From positions 502,041-566,040 of the forward strand of contig NZ_CP117180.1 of the NCBI RefSeq assembly GCF_033971325.1: a DNA stretch of 64,000 bases, given 5' to 3'. This stretch comes from Hydrogenobacter sp. T-2. Its GTDB lineage: Bacteria; Aquificota; Aquificia; Aquificales; Aquificaceae. Position numbers and translations under genes: made by a program. Below are positions 42,877 through 51,148 of the stretch, one piece after another (within the stretch, counting starts at the first letter, position 1; each line of letters begins with the position of its first letter). The notes under the pieces were generated by a model. That model was not told where the DNA came from and ran no database searches. It saw nothing but the letters and a program-made list of their open reading frames with translations.

Positions 42877-43794
42877 GATATCTTCCTCTATCTGCCTTTT
42901 AAGCTCCTCTGGATTGGAGAACTTTCTCTCTTCTCTAAGAAACTTGAGAAACTCCACCCTTATTTCCTTATCCCTTAAGTTTCCCTCGAAGTCAAGTATA
43001 TGGACCTCCAAGACCCTTTTCTTACCTCCGAAGGTGGGTCTTATCCCATAGTTAGCAACGCCCATAAAGTGGTCTTCGACCTTCACCGCATACACACCTT
43101 CCCTTAGACAAAGGTTTTCCGTATTTTGCAAGTTTGCGGTTGGGAAACCAAGAGTAAAGCCTCTTCCCTCTCCAGATATTACTTTTCTTTTAAGGGTATA
43201 GTTTCTTCCAAGGTAGAGGCTGGCTTCCTCAAGTCTTCCCATATGAAGCAGTCTCCTTATAAGTGTACTACTCACCACATGCCCGTTTACCCTAAAAGGT
43301 TCAGTCTCTTCCACTTCAAAGCCTATTTCTCTGCCAAGCTCCTTTGCAAGCTCTATTTCACCCTCACGCTTATAGCCGAATCTCCAATCGTAGCCAACCA
43401 CAAGATGCCTGCACTTTAACCTACTCCAAAGAACTTCTCTTATAAAATCCTCCGCAGGAAGCCTTGAAAACCTTCTATCAAACCTTATAAATACCACTTG
43501 GTCTACATCATGCTTGAGGATAAGCTCTGACCTCTCCCTTATATCCGTAAGCTCGCAGGGTGCTTGCGTAGGGCTCAAAACCCTTAGTGGATGTGGATAA
43601 AAGGAAAGCACTAAGCTCTTTAGACCCTTCTCCCTTGCTCTTGAAGTTAGTCTTTCTAAGAGATGCTGATGTCCCCTGTGGATACCGTCAAAGTTCCCAA
43701 CGGTTACAGCATAGGGTTCTGTAAGTTCCTCTACACACTCCAACCCTTTAATAGACCCACTCTGACTTGTCCTAAGACACACTACCCTTTCCAT
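42853..43794 (-). CDS. ribF: Bifunctional riboflavin kinase/FAD synthetase
   Basis: About 313 residues from the ATG at 43794. The N-terminal nucleotidyltransferase domain has GNFDGIHRGHQHLL and VGYDWRFGYKREG; the C-terminal flavokinase domain has GEGRGFTLGFPTANL and GVYAVKV. It makes FMN then FAD, needed for the many flavoproteins here. It overlaps the upstream NYN gene by 13 bp. Confidence 0.93.
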   Translation of the reverse strand: MERVVCLRTSQSGSIKGLECVEELTEPYAVTVGNFDGIHRGHQHLLERLTSRAREKGLKSLVLSFYPHPLRVLSPTQAPCELTDIRERSELILKHDVDQVVFIRFDRRFSRLPAEDFIREVLWSRLKCRHLVVGYDWRFGYKREGEIELAKELGREIGFEVEETEPFRVNGHVVSSTLIRRLLHMGRLEEASLYLGRNYTLKRKVISGEGRGFTLGFPTANLQNTENLCLREGVYAVKVEDHFMGVANYGIRPTFGGKKRVLEVHILDFEGNLRDKEIRVEFLKFLREERKFSNPEELKRQIEEDISRVRGLF

Positions 43795-44378
43795 AGCTTT
43801 TTTATCCTTTCCCAAAAGCTCAGCTCTTGAGATACCTCTATCTTTTCTTGCACCACAAACCTATCCAGGTAGTCATCCAAGAGCAAAAACCTGTCGCAAA
43901 CCTTACGAAGTTGGTAGGAGCTTGTCCTCTTGAAGGAGGCGTTTTCTACCCTTTTGCCGATCCTTTGCACCTCCTCCACCGTGTAGGAAAAATCGCTGTC
44001 TCCACTTACAAGCACTGCAGTGTCGTAGGTATTCATGTGAGCCATGCTGAGCATGTCCGTTGCAAGCATTATATCCACCTCTTTCTCCACGTATTCGCCA
44101 GAAGGTAGCTTTCTCAGCTTTGCCAATTTTACCTTTATGCCCTGTAGAGAAAGCTCTTCAAGAAACCTCCTCTGCCTTATATAGCTCTCCCATTCTGGAC
44201 TGTTTTTCTTTATGTCCTTCTCCTGAGGTATGGCACCATAAAAATACGCCCTTATGAGCTTTCTATCTTCCCTTAAAAAGTCCACCAACCTCTGGTAGTC
44301 TATCTTTATGGTCATATACCTTATGGCATGAAAAAGGTTAGAGCCATCTATGAATATTACCACCCTTTCATAGTTCAT
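43782..44378 (-). CDS. NYN domain (PIN-like) ribonuclease, LabA/DUF88 type
   Basis: 198 residues. Acidic active-site residues: FIDGSNLFHAI at the N-terminus, KEVDIMLATDML near 100 and VLVSGDSDFSYTV near 125, the NYN/PIN pattern. Likely a metal-dependent RNase. Its ATG overlaps the stop of the eRF1-like gene (ATGA), linking the two proteins in stoichiometry. Confidence 0.85.
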   Translation of the reverse strand: MNYERVVIFIDGSNLFHAIRYMTIKIDYQRLVDFLREDRKLIRAYFYGAIPQEKDIKKNSPEWESYIRQRRFLEELSLQGIKVKLAKLRKLPSGEYVEKEVDIMLATDMLSMAHMNTYDTAVLVSGDSDFSYTVEEVQRIGKRVENASFKRTSSYQLRKVCDRFLLLDDYLDRFVVQEKIEVSQELSFWERIKKLWKG

Positions 44379-45592
44379 AGAGCAAACCGCATAAAGCAGG
44401 CAAGCCCGTCTATCCTTCTCTTGAGCTCTTCTGAAGATACAACCTTTATCCTTGCCCTTTCCTCAAGAGCAAATTCAATGACCTCATCCACCACATCTGG
44501 GACAGGATAGACCCTGTCCTCCAAGGGGCATTCTGGTGTAAGAAGAGGCAGGTGGGACTTTTCGCACACATATCCCGGTTTTTGGAAATCATCAGGAAGT
44601 AGCAGAAGTCTTACGTTTCCGTTGTATAACTGCTCCAAAACCTTTGAAGTGCCGTTGACCGCAAGACCCCTACCTTCTAACTCCTGCAGTTCCTCTATCA
44701 GGCTCTTCTCTTTTTCCCTACTTTTGCTCATAAGGAGCTGGTAGACCTTTTCCCTAAGTTCCACATCCTCCACGTAGGATGGGTTCATATTTATATATCC
44801 TACGAGCCTCTCCAAAAGGTATGGGTGCAGGTGGTTTTCTATCTGCCTTATATCCTCTCTGTCGGAACCTATGATCAGTTTGTCAAACTTGTTCTCTTTC
44901 CAAGCCTCCATAAGAGCATCGCTCGCAATCTTGAAGAGCCTATGCTTTTCTTCCTTTATCCTCATGTTAAACCTGTATTCACCAAAAGAGTGCTGGACCA
45001 TGTTTGGACCACCTATTCTGGAGGGCATGGAAAACCTCATAGTTCCCTCCGCCCCCTTGAGCATACTACCTCCAGAGTGGAATTTATGTGCTCTTGTGGC
45101 AAGAGGCTCCATAAAGTCCAAAACCTCCGTCATCCCCTCAAGGTCCATAAGGAAAAACCGCACATGCTTTCTGTCTATGATTAGCACTCCTATCCTGCCA
45201 AGCTCTTCGTCAATTACCGCTATTTCTCTTATAAGAGGGTCATGGTCAATCATGAGCCTGTTTTTGTAGGTGTATGGTAGTTCAACAACTTCAAAAAGCC
45301 CTCTAAGGGAAGAGGAGAAGATAGCTATTCCTCTGCATCCCTTGAGGTTTTCTGGTTCTGAAAGAAAGTCTTCCATTCTCCTAAAGTCCTCTTCCAAAGA
45401 CTTAAGAACATCATTCTCTAATTCTCGCTCCTTTAGAAGTTCCTTCTGAGCTTTAACCAAATCCTTAAAGGTCCTTAGATACTTTCTGTCTGTCCTTTCT
45501 TCCACGCCGAGCTTAAGGTATAGGTTGGCAACCATGTAGTTGTTTGGTTTGAAGCTCAAAAGCCTTTCAATGACCTCTTTCAAACTGTTCAT
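44375..45592 (-). CDS. Bacterial eRF1-like (baeRF/Vms1-type) protein
   Basis: About 405 residues from the ATG at 45592, which follows GGAGGTAATTG. An N-terminal helical part (1-85) precedes a region like eRF1 domains 2 and 3: IGVLIIDRKHVRFFLMDLEG, the basic AHKFHSGGSM loop, KHRLFKIASDAL and FDKLIIGSDREDIRQIENHL, then CEKSHLPLLTPECPLEDRV. Bacterial members are predicted peptidyl-tRNA hydrolases acting on stalled ribosomes. A catalytic GGQ is not seen; the GGSM segment lies where it would be. Confidence 0.75.
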   Translation of the reverse strand: MNSLKEVIERLLSFKPNNYMVANLYLKLGVEERTDRKYLRTFKDLVKAQKELLKERELENDVLKSLEEDFRRMEDFLSEPENLKGCRGIAIFSSSLRGLFEVVELPYTYKNRLMIDHDPLIREIAVIDEELGRIGVLIIDRKHVRFFLMDLEGMTEVLDFMEPLATRAHKFHSGGSMLKGAEGTMRFSMPSRIGGPNMVQHSFGEYRFNMRIKEEKHRLFKIASDALMEAWKENKFDKLIIGSDREDIRQIENHLHPYLLERLVGYINMNPSYVEDVELREKVYQLLMSKSREKEKSLIEELQELEGRGLAVNGTSKVLEQLYNGNVRLLLLPDDFQKPGYVCEKSHLPLLTPECPLEDRVYPVPDVVDEVIEFALEERARIKVVSSEELKRRIDGLACFMRFAL

Positions 45593-45617
45593 CAATTACC
45601 TCCTTTCTTGATTACCT

Positions 45618-46823
45618 TTAATCTCTATATTTTATCAGAAGCTCCTTGGTATATCTGTCCTTGCTTTTATCGTCCTCACCCCAAAGCATACCAAGAACTT
45701 TCCATCTTTTTGTTTCGCCAAAGGTGAAGTATATCCTTCCACCCATAGGCTTGAGTTTAAACACATTTTTGTAGCCCTTCATTACCTCAAACCTTTCTTC
45801 CCTGTCCTTCATGTTGAGAAGCATAAGCTCCCTAAGAAACTCCCTCTTTGTTTCCCTGTCAAGCTCTAAAAACTCCCTTATGGCTCTGTCTTCAAACTCT
45901 ATGTTTTCAAAGAGAGTTGAAAGTAGGTCTTCGTACATTTGTCTTTTGCTCTCCACCTGCTTGAGGAGGCTTTCCACCTGTAACTGGAGTTTTTCCCTTT
46001 CCCTTTTTTCCTCCTCAAACCTTTGCAAGAGCTCCTCGTACTTTTGGCTTATCTCCATATTCTCCTTTGAAAGCTCCTCTAAAAGCTCCTGCAGAGATAT
46101 AAGCTCTTTTGATAGTCTTTTTCTTTCTTGTCTTAGTCTTGATAATTCCTCCTTGCCTCCCTTTGGTTCTGTGTCCTGCATGGCTTCAAGCATCTGGAAA
46201 AGCTCCCTGTTTATTCTTGTAAGCCTTTCAAGCCTTTCTGTGTATTCCATGAGCTTTTTCTGGTTTTCCTGTAGCTTTTTCAACAGAACTTGCCTTTCCC
46301 TTTCCAGTTCCTCCTTCTCTGGAAGCTCTTCCTCCCTGAGTTTTACAAGCTCTCTCTCTATAAGCTCTTTCTCCTTAGAAAGCCTTTCTGTTAGGTCTTT
46401 TGAGAGGTTTATCTGCTCAAGGAGCCTCGTTAGCTCTGTCTGGTTCCTGCTTAGCTCTTCTTCCAGCCTTCTTCTTTCCTCCTCCAGCTTCTTTGTCCTT
46501 TTTTCCACAGGAGACTCAAATAGCCAGATAAGGGACACAGTAAGCAAGAGGGAAGGAAGAAACTGGGTTATTACCTCATGGTCTTCTCTCACAATAGAAA
46601 GCCCTATTATCTGGAATAGGGAAACATAGGCAAGCCATATGACGGTCTTTTCTCTGTATCCAAAGAGCCATGCAAGGTAAAGGGCGGAAATGAAAGATGC
46701 AACCATAAGGATACCCTCTAAATGAAGAGGAAATAGAGCAATAGGTAGCAGAGTAGACAGGTAGTGCAGTATAAAGTTATAAGAGACTATGAGAAAGAGC
46801 AGTTTTAGAGCTTCTCTAACCAT
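45618..46823 (-). CDS. Membrane-anchored coiled-coil protein with a RelE-like C-terminal domain (tentative)
   Basis: 401 residues. About four membrane helices fill residues 1-105; a very long coiled coil (about 110-310) is dense in Glu, Lys and Leu; the last 65 residues form a small domain, FKLKPMGGRIYFTFGETKRW and KVLGMLWGEDDKSKDRY, whose pattern looks like the RelE/HigB mRNA-interferase fold. It lies 25 bp upstream of the eRF1-like gene in the same direction. The RelE-like reading is from pattern only. Its first codon is 17 bp from the divergent mazG. Confidence 0.6.
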   Translation of the reverse strand: MVREALKLLFLIVSYNFILHYLSTLLPIALFPLHLEGILMVASFISALYLAWLFGYREKTVIWLAYVSLFQIIGLSIVREDHEVITQFLPSLLLTVSLIWLFESPVEKRTKKLEEERRRLEEELSRNQTELTRLLEQINLSKDLTERLSKEKELIERELVKLREEELPEKEELERERQVLLKKLQENQKKLMEYTERLERLTRINRELFQMLEAMQDTEPKGGKEELSRLRQERKRLSKELISLQELLEELSKENMEISQKYEELLQRFEEEKREREKLQLQVESLLKQVESKRQMYEDLLSTLFENIEFEDRAIREFLELDRETKREFLRELMLLNMKDREERFEVMKGYKNVFKLKPMGGRIYFTFGETKRWKVLGMLWGEDDKSKDRYTKELLIKYRD

Positions 46824-46827
46824 TGGG

Positions 46828-46833
46828 TATAAT
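46828..46833 (+). promoter_or_regulatory. -10 box of a leaderless mazG transcript
   Basis: TATAAT at 46828-46833 ends 7 nt before the mazG ATG (46841), so the transcript should begin at or beside the start codon; no SD is present. The -35 region (TTAGAG) is weak. Confidence 0.5.
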
Positions 46834-46840
46834 ATAGCCC

Positions 46841-47599
46841 ATGGAAGCCTTTAATGAGCTTTTGAGGATTATGGAGGAGCTTCGCTCCAAATGTCCCTGG
46901 GATAGGTCTCAGACCCACCAAAGCCTCAAAAAGTATCTTATAGAGGAGGCTTATGAGCTTCTTGATGCTATAGATATTGGAGATGATGAAAAGCTAAAGG
47001 AAGAGCTTGGAGACCTTTTGATTCAGGTGGTTTTCCACTCTCAGATAGCAAAGGAGAGGTCTGCTTTTGATATAGAGGAGGTAATCCAAAGGCTTAATAA
47101 AAAGCTCATAGAGCGTCATCCCCATGTCTTTGGCTGTGAAACTCCAGAGGAGGTGCTTAAAAACTGGGAGGAGAGAAAGCTAAAAGATAGAGAAAGCATC
47201 CTTGATGGTGTTCCCAAGAGCCTTCCTGCACTTATGAGGTCTCAAAAACTTCAAGATAGGGCAAGTCTTGTGGGTTTTGACTTTGAAAGACCAGAGCAGG
47301 TAATAGAGAAAATAATGGAGGAGCTTCAAGAACTAAGAGAAGCCATGACCTCTGGAGATAGCAGAGAGCTTGAACATGAGCTGGGAGACCTTCTCACTGC
47401 GGTGGTAGAGCTTGGAAGACTTCTCAAACTTGATGCGGAGCTATGCCTTCAAAAGGCAAACGATAGGTTTGAAAAGAGGTTTAGATATATGGAAAGGAGG
47501 GCAAAGGAGATGGGTAAAGACATAAGGCAGATGACCCTTGAGGAAATGGACGCTTTGTGGCTTGAGGCTAAGAGGTTTGACTACACAGAAAACTTCTAA
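46841..47599 (+). CDS. mazG: Nucleoside triphosphate pyrophosphohydrolase MazG
   Basis: 252 residues with two tandem MazG domains: CPWDRSQTHQSLKKYLIEEA, EELGDLLIQVVFHSQIA and, in the second, ELEHELGDLLTAVVELGRLL with the ExxE...ExxD metal ligands. It hydrolyses (d)NTPs to NMPs, clearing damaged nucleotides. It appears to start leaderless and converges on queH, overlapping it by 32 bp. Confidence 0.93.
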   Translation: MEAFNELLRIMEELRSKCPWDRSQTHQSLKKYLIEEAYELLDAIDIGDDEKLKEELGDLLIQVVFHSQIAKERSAFDIEEVIQRLNKKLIERHPHVFGCETPEEVLKNWEERKLKDRESILDGVPKSLPALMRSQKLQDRASLVGFDFERPEQVIEKIMEELQELREAMTSGDSRELEHELGDLLTAVVELGRLLKLDAELCLQKANDRFEKRFRYMERRAKEMGKDIRQMTLEEMDALWLEAKRFDYTENF

Positions 47600-48812
47600 C
47601 CTTTTTACCAGTTCTCTCTTCAAAGTATCTCACTCCGGGGTTTCCGAGAGTGCTTGCACCAACCAAGAGGTAGGCTTTTCTTCCCAAGGCTATGTCCCTT
47701 TGCTCTTTTCTTAGAAACTCCCTTAAACCTTCCAGACTTATCCCTGTGCCATCCTGCAGGGTGTCCGCAGGCAGGTAAGCTATGTCCTTTGCATCCAAAC
47801 TACCTATAAGCAAAATAAGAGACTTATCTGGGTTTATCTCTGTTTGAAGCTCCGCAGAGACTCTGTTTCCTAAGAGTATTTCCTCATATTCCTTTGGAAC
47901 AAGAAAGGTAGGACTGCAGAGATTATCAAAAAACTCAAGAGGTTCGTCTCTCAAGCCTTCTGTCAAAATTACCCTTAGCCCACCCTTGTTGTAGTATATG
48001 ACCCTTCCTACCTTTTCCACTGGGTCTGCCTTTAAGAGACCTCTTATGGAGGGGGAGTAGGGTCTTACAAGGGATGGAATTGTCTGACCCTTGACTTCAA
48101 GTTTTCCTTGCAAAACCTTCCAATTGAGAAAGCCAAATTCCCACTCCTTGCAAGAAAGCCCAAGCTCCTGTTCCGCAAAGAGCCTTGCTCCTTTTATAAA
48201 GCTCAGCTCCTCCTTGCTTCCCGGTCTTCTGCCGCCAAAGGAGACCAAATCCCACTGCACTGGACCCTTCTTCTGCTTAAAAAGTCCATATATACATCCG
48301 CAGTAGTCCTGATGGTATAGCTCCAACTCCCTTGAAAGCCTGAACATCTCCTGAGTGCCACCACCCTTGCGATAGTCCAAAGCCAAGAACTCAATGCCTG
48401 AGCCTTTGCACACCTTTTGCCCGCTCTCTTTTAGCATAAGAAACTCCTTCTTTGGACTCATAAGCAAGGTAGTTGTCAAATGCGTGGCACCCACCTCCTT
48501 GGCAAACTGGAGACTTCTGAGGAGCCGGTAATCAAAACATATGGCACATCTTTCGCCCCTCTCTGGTTCATCCTCATAGCCTTTTACCGCAGAAAGCCAA
48601 CTCTCCAAGTCGTATTCGCCCTCATATAGCTCAATACCAAGCTCCTTACATATCCTTTCGGTCTCCAAAAACCTAAGCCTATACTCTTCATAGGGGTGTA
48701 TATTCGGATCGTAGAAAAAGCCCACTATCTCAGACTGCGGATAGTCTTCTCTCAGCCTTTTTAGAAAGTAAACCGCATCAGGTGCACAGCATATATGGAC
48801 TAAAATTTTCAT
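47568..48812 (-). CDS. queH: Epoxyqueuosine reductase QueH with a C-terminal extension
   Basis: 414 residues. Residues 1 to about 200 are the QueH/DUF208 domain: HICCAPDA, GFFYDPNIHPYEEYRLR, GERCAICFDYRL and HQDYCGCIYG, with the cysteines for metal and [4Fe-4S] binding. Residues from about 210 are an extra domain of unknown function (FGGRRPGSKEELSFIKGARL...), about doubling the usual size. It performs the last step of queuosine synthesis in tRNA. The ATG overlaps the nifS stop (ATGA). Confidence 0.88.
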   Translation of the reverse strand: MKILVHICCAPDAVYFLKRLREDYPQSEIVGFFYDPNIHPYEEYRLRFLETERICKELGIELYEGEYDLESWLSAVKGYEDEPERGERCAICFDYRLLRSLQFAKEVGATHLTTTLLMSPKKEFLMLKESGQKVCKGSGIEFLALDYRKGGGTQEMFRLSRELELYHQDYCGCIYGLFKQKKGPVQWDLVSFGGRRPGSKEELSFIKGARLFAEQELGLSCKEWEFGFLNWKVLQGKLEVKGQTIPSLVRPYSPSIRGLLKADPVEKVGRVIYYNKGGLRVILTEGLRDEPLEFFDNLCSPTFLVPKEYEEILLGNRVSAELQTEINPDKSLILLIGSLDAKDIAYLPADTLQDGTGISLEGLREFLRKEQRDIALGRKAYLLVGASTLGNPGVRYFEERTGKKVRSFLCSQTS

Positions 48813-50029
48813 TTCTTGCCCTTCACATACTGCTCCCAGTTTTCTGGGTTAAAGGGTGATAGCTCTCTGAGAAGTTTTACCGTCTTTGGAAACTCCTCTA
48901 TCACATAGTCCACATCCTCATCCGTGTTATCCCTTCCAAAGCTAAAGACTATAGAGCCGTTGGCTACTTCCTTGGGAACACCCACCGCAAAAAGCACATG
49001 AGACTGCTTTAGAGCCAAAGACACGCAGGCAGAACCAGAGGCTGTCTCTATACCCATAAGGTCAAGCCTAAGGAGCATGGCTTCTCCTTCTATTAAGTGG
49101 ACAATCAAAGAAAGATGATGCGGTAGCCTTTGCGTGGGATGCCCCGTAAACTCTATCATATCAAGCCTTTCTTCAAGACCCCTCTTTAGCCTGTCTCTGT
49201 ATAAGGAGAGCCTTTCCATTCTGTCTGGCAGTTCCTTCATGGCAAGCTCGCAGGCAGCACCAAAGCCCACTATACCCGGCACGTTTTCCGTTCCAGCCCT
49301 TACACCCCTTTCTTGAGTTCCACCCTCTATTAGTGGTCTTATCTTTACGCCCTTTCTTGTCCACAAGGCACCCACACCCTTAGGTCCATACATGAGGTGT
49401 GCGGTAAAGGAGGCGGCATCTACACCCCAATCCTTTAGGTCTACAGGATAATGTCCCAGGGTGGGACATGCGTCCGTGTGGAAGATAACCTTTGGGTTTT
49501 TCTCCTTTACTGCTCTTACGAGCTCTTTTATGTTTTGTATAGTCCCTATCTCCCTGTTAGAATGCCCTATGCTTACAAGAACCGTATCTGGTCTGACCGC
49601 ATCCGCCAATTGCTGAGGGTCTATAAGTCCGTATTTGTCTGGCTTTAGGTAGGTTACCTCCCAGCCCCTCTTCTCAAGGCTTTTTAGAGGGTGCAATATG
49701 GAATGATGTTCTATCTCCGTGGTAATTATATGCCTTCCCTTCTTTTCATAGGCTTCCGCTATACCCTTTATAGCTAAGTTGTTGGCTTCTATACCACCAG
49801 AGGTGAAGATAAACTCCTCAGGACTGTTGGCGTTTGTAAGGGCTGACAGTTTTCCCCTTGCTTCGTTTATAGCCTTTTTTGCCACCTGTCCAAAGCTATG
49901 CAGAGATGTAGGGTTTCCAAAGTGTTCTCTAAAGTAGGGAAGCATAGCCTGTAGGACTTCTTCCGCTACTGGCGTTGTTGCAATGTGGTCTAAGTAAACT
50001 ACCCTTTTACCCGCTTTTTTAACAAACAT
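48809..50029 (-). CDS. Cysteine desulfurase-like protein lacking the PLP lysine
   Basis: 406 residues, NifS/IscS family throughout: LDHIATTPV, FTSGGIEANNLAIKG, EIEHHSILHPL, FHTDACPTLGHYPVDL, GGTQERGVRAGTENVPGIVG and the mobile-loop ETASGSACVS (Cys 335). In the family the cofactor lysine follows the His of SAHK; here the sequence is TAHLMYGPKG, Leu at position 212 (codon CTC). So Schiff-base formation with PLP should not be possible at the usual site. Lys loss is known for the IscS of Archaeoglobus fulgidus. It may still act as a sulfur-carrying scaffold. Next to apbC and queH. Confidence 0.85.
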   Translation of the reverse strand: MFVKKAGKRVVYLDHIATTPVAEEVLQAMLPYFREHFGNPTSLHSFGQVAKKAINEARGKLSALTNANSPEEFIFTSGGIEANNLAIKGIAEAYEKKGRHIITTEIEHHSILHPLKSLEKRGWEVTYLKPDKYGLIDPQQLADAVRPDTVLVSIGHSNREIGTIQNIKELVRAVKEKNPKVIFHTDACPTLGHYPVDLKDWGVDAASFTAHLMYGPKGVGALWTRKGVKIRPLIEGGTQERGVRAGTENVPGIVGFGAACELAMKELPDRMERLSLYRDRLKRGLEERLDMIEFTGHPTQRLPHHLSLIVHLIEGEAMLLRLDLMGIETASGSACVSLALKQSHVLFAVGVPKEVANGSIVFSFGRDNTDEDVDYVIEEFPKTVKLLRELSPFNPENWEQYVKGKK

Positions 50030-50032
50030 CTT

Positions 50033-51067
50033 TTACCTCCTTTCTGTTATGTCGCTAATTAGCTTTGCTATGCTTATAAAAGCCCTTGCGGTGTCTGAGT
50101 CTGGGTGGCTTTCCACCACCGGCACTCCCAGGTCAGAAGTCTCCGCAAGCTCTGGGTCAATGGGTATTGAACCAAGTATCTTAAGCCCGTAGGTGGTGGC
50201 AAACTCTGCCACCCTACCCTTTCCAAAGATGTAATATTTCTTGCCGCTATCGGGGCATACAAAGTAAGCCATATTTTCTATGACGCCCAGAATGGGTATC
50301 TGAACCTCTTTGAACATGGCTACCGCCTTTTTCACATCTGCCAAAGCCACATCCTGAGGAGTGGTCACCACCACCGCACCACCCATATGCACGTTTTGAG
50401 CAAGGGTAAGCTGAACATCTCCTGTTCCAGGTGGGAGGTCAAGGATAAGGTAGTCAAGTTCACCCCAATTTACGTCAAAGAGAAACTGCGTGAGTGCCTT
50501 CATAAGCATGGGACCACGCCATATAACTGGCGTGTCCTCGGAGGGGAGCAAAAAACCTATAGAAAGCAGTTTTATTCCATACTTTTCTATGGGTATTATC
50601 CTATTGCTTTCGTCCACATGCACCCTTTCGCCCTTTACACCCATTATAGTAGGAATACTGGGTCCGTATATGTCCGCATCCAAAAGACCAACCCTATATC
50701 CGAGCTTTGAAAGAGCAAGGGCAAGGTTTGCTGAAACGGTAGACTTACCCACACCACCCTTTCCACTACCAACTGCGATAAGGTGTTTTATGCCTGGTAC
50801 CCTTCTTCTGGTAAAGGCAGGTGCACCCATAACAGGCTGTGCGGGAATGTCCTCCACAAACCTGACCTTTACATCCTCCACATCTGGCACCCTCTCAAGG
50901 GCATTTCTTGTCTTTTCTACGATATCCTCTTCAAGCCCCCTTTGAGGTAGCCTGTATACTATCTCAAGTGTTCTTCCTATGAGTTTTATATCTTTAACTA
51001 ACTCGGAGAGCCGTGAGTTGTTAACCATTTCGTCCCTTAGGGCTTCCATAATATCCTTTACCGCCAT
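50033..51067 (-). CDS. apbC: Iron-sulfur cluster carrier ATPase Mrp/ApbC
   Basis: 344 residues. An N-terminal MIP18/DUF59 domain (1-90) precedes a P-loop ATPase with the deviant Walker A GSGKGGVGKSTVSANLALA, LLDADIYGPSIP and LDLPPGTGDVQLTLAQN. The C-terminal CPDSGKKYYIFGKG region holds one of the two usual cluster cysteines (the CxxC second Cys appears replaced). It carries [4Fe-4S] clusters to apoproteins and lies 3 bp before the desulfurase-like gene. Confidence 0.92.
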   Translation of the reverse strand: MAVKDIMEALRDEMVNNSRLSELVKDIKLIGRTLEIVYRLPQRGLEEDIVEKTRNALERVPDVEDVKVRFVEDIPAQPVMGAPAFTRRRVPGIKHLIAVGSGKGGVGKSTVSANLALALSKLGYRVGLLDADIYGPSIPTIMGVKGERVHVDESNRIIPIEKYGIKLLSIGFLLPSEDTPVIWRGPMLMKALTQFLFDVNWGELDYLILDLPPGTGDVQLTLAQNVHMGGAVVVTTPQDVALADVKKAVAMFKEVQIPILGVIENMAYFVCPDSGKKYYIFGKGRVAEFATTYGLKILGSIPIDPELAETSDLGVPVVESHPDSDTARAFISIAKLISDITERR

Positions 51068-51148
51068 TTTTTTCCTCCTGACCTTTTGAGCATAATATAA
51101 TTTTTAGTTTGAGTGGTGTTATGAGAATTATCAACAAGGAGAAAAAAG

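Noticed and set aside
45811-46629. 272-aa plus-strand Ser/Leu-rich frame
   Set aside because: Antisense to the long coiled coil; Glu/Lys codons read backwards give Ser/Phe/Leu. No SD and no domain.
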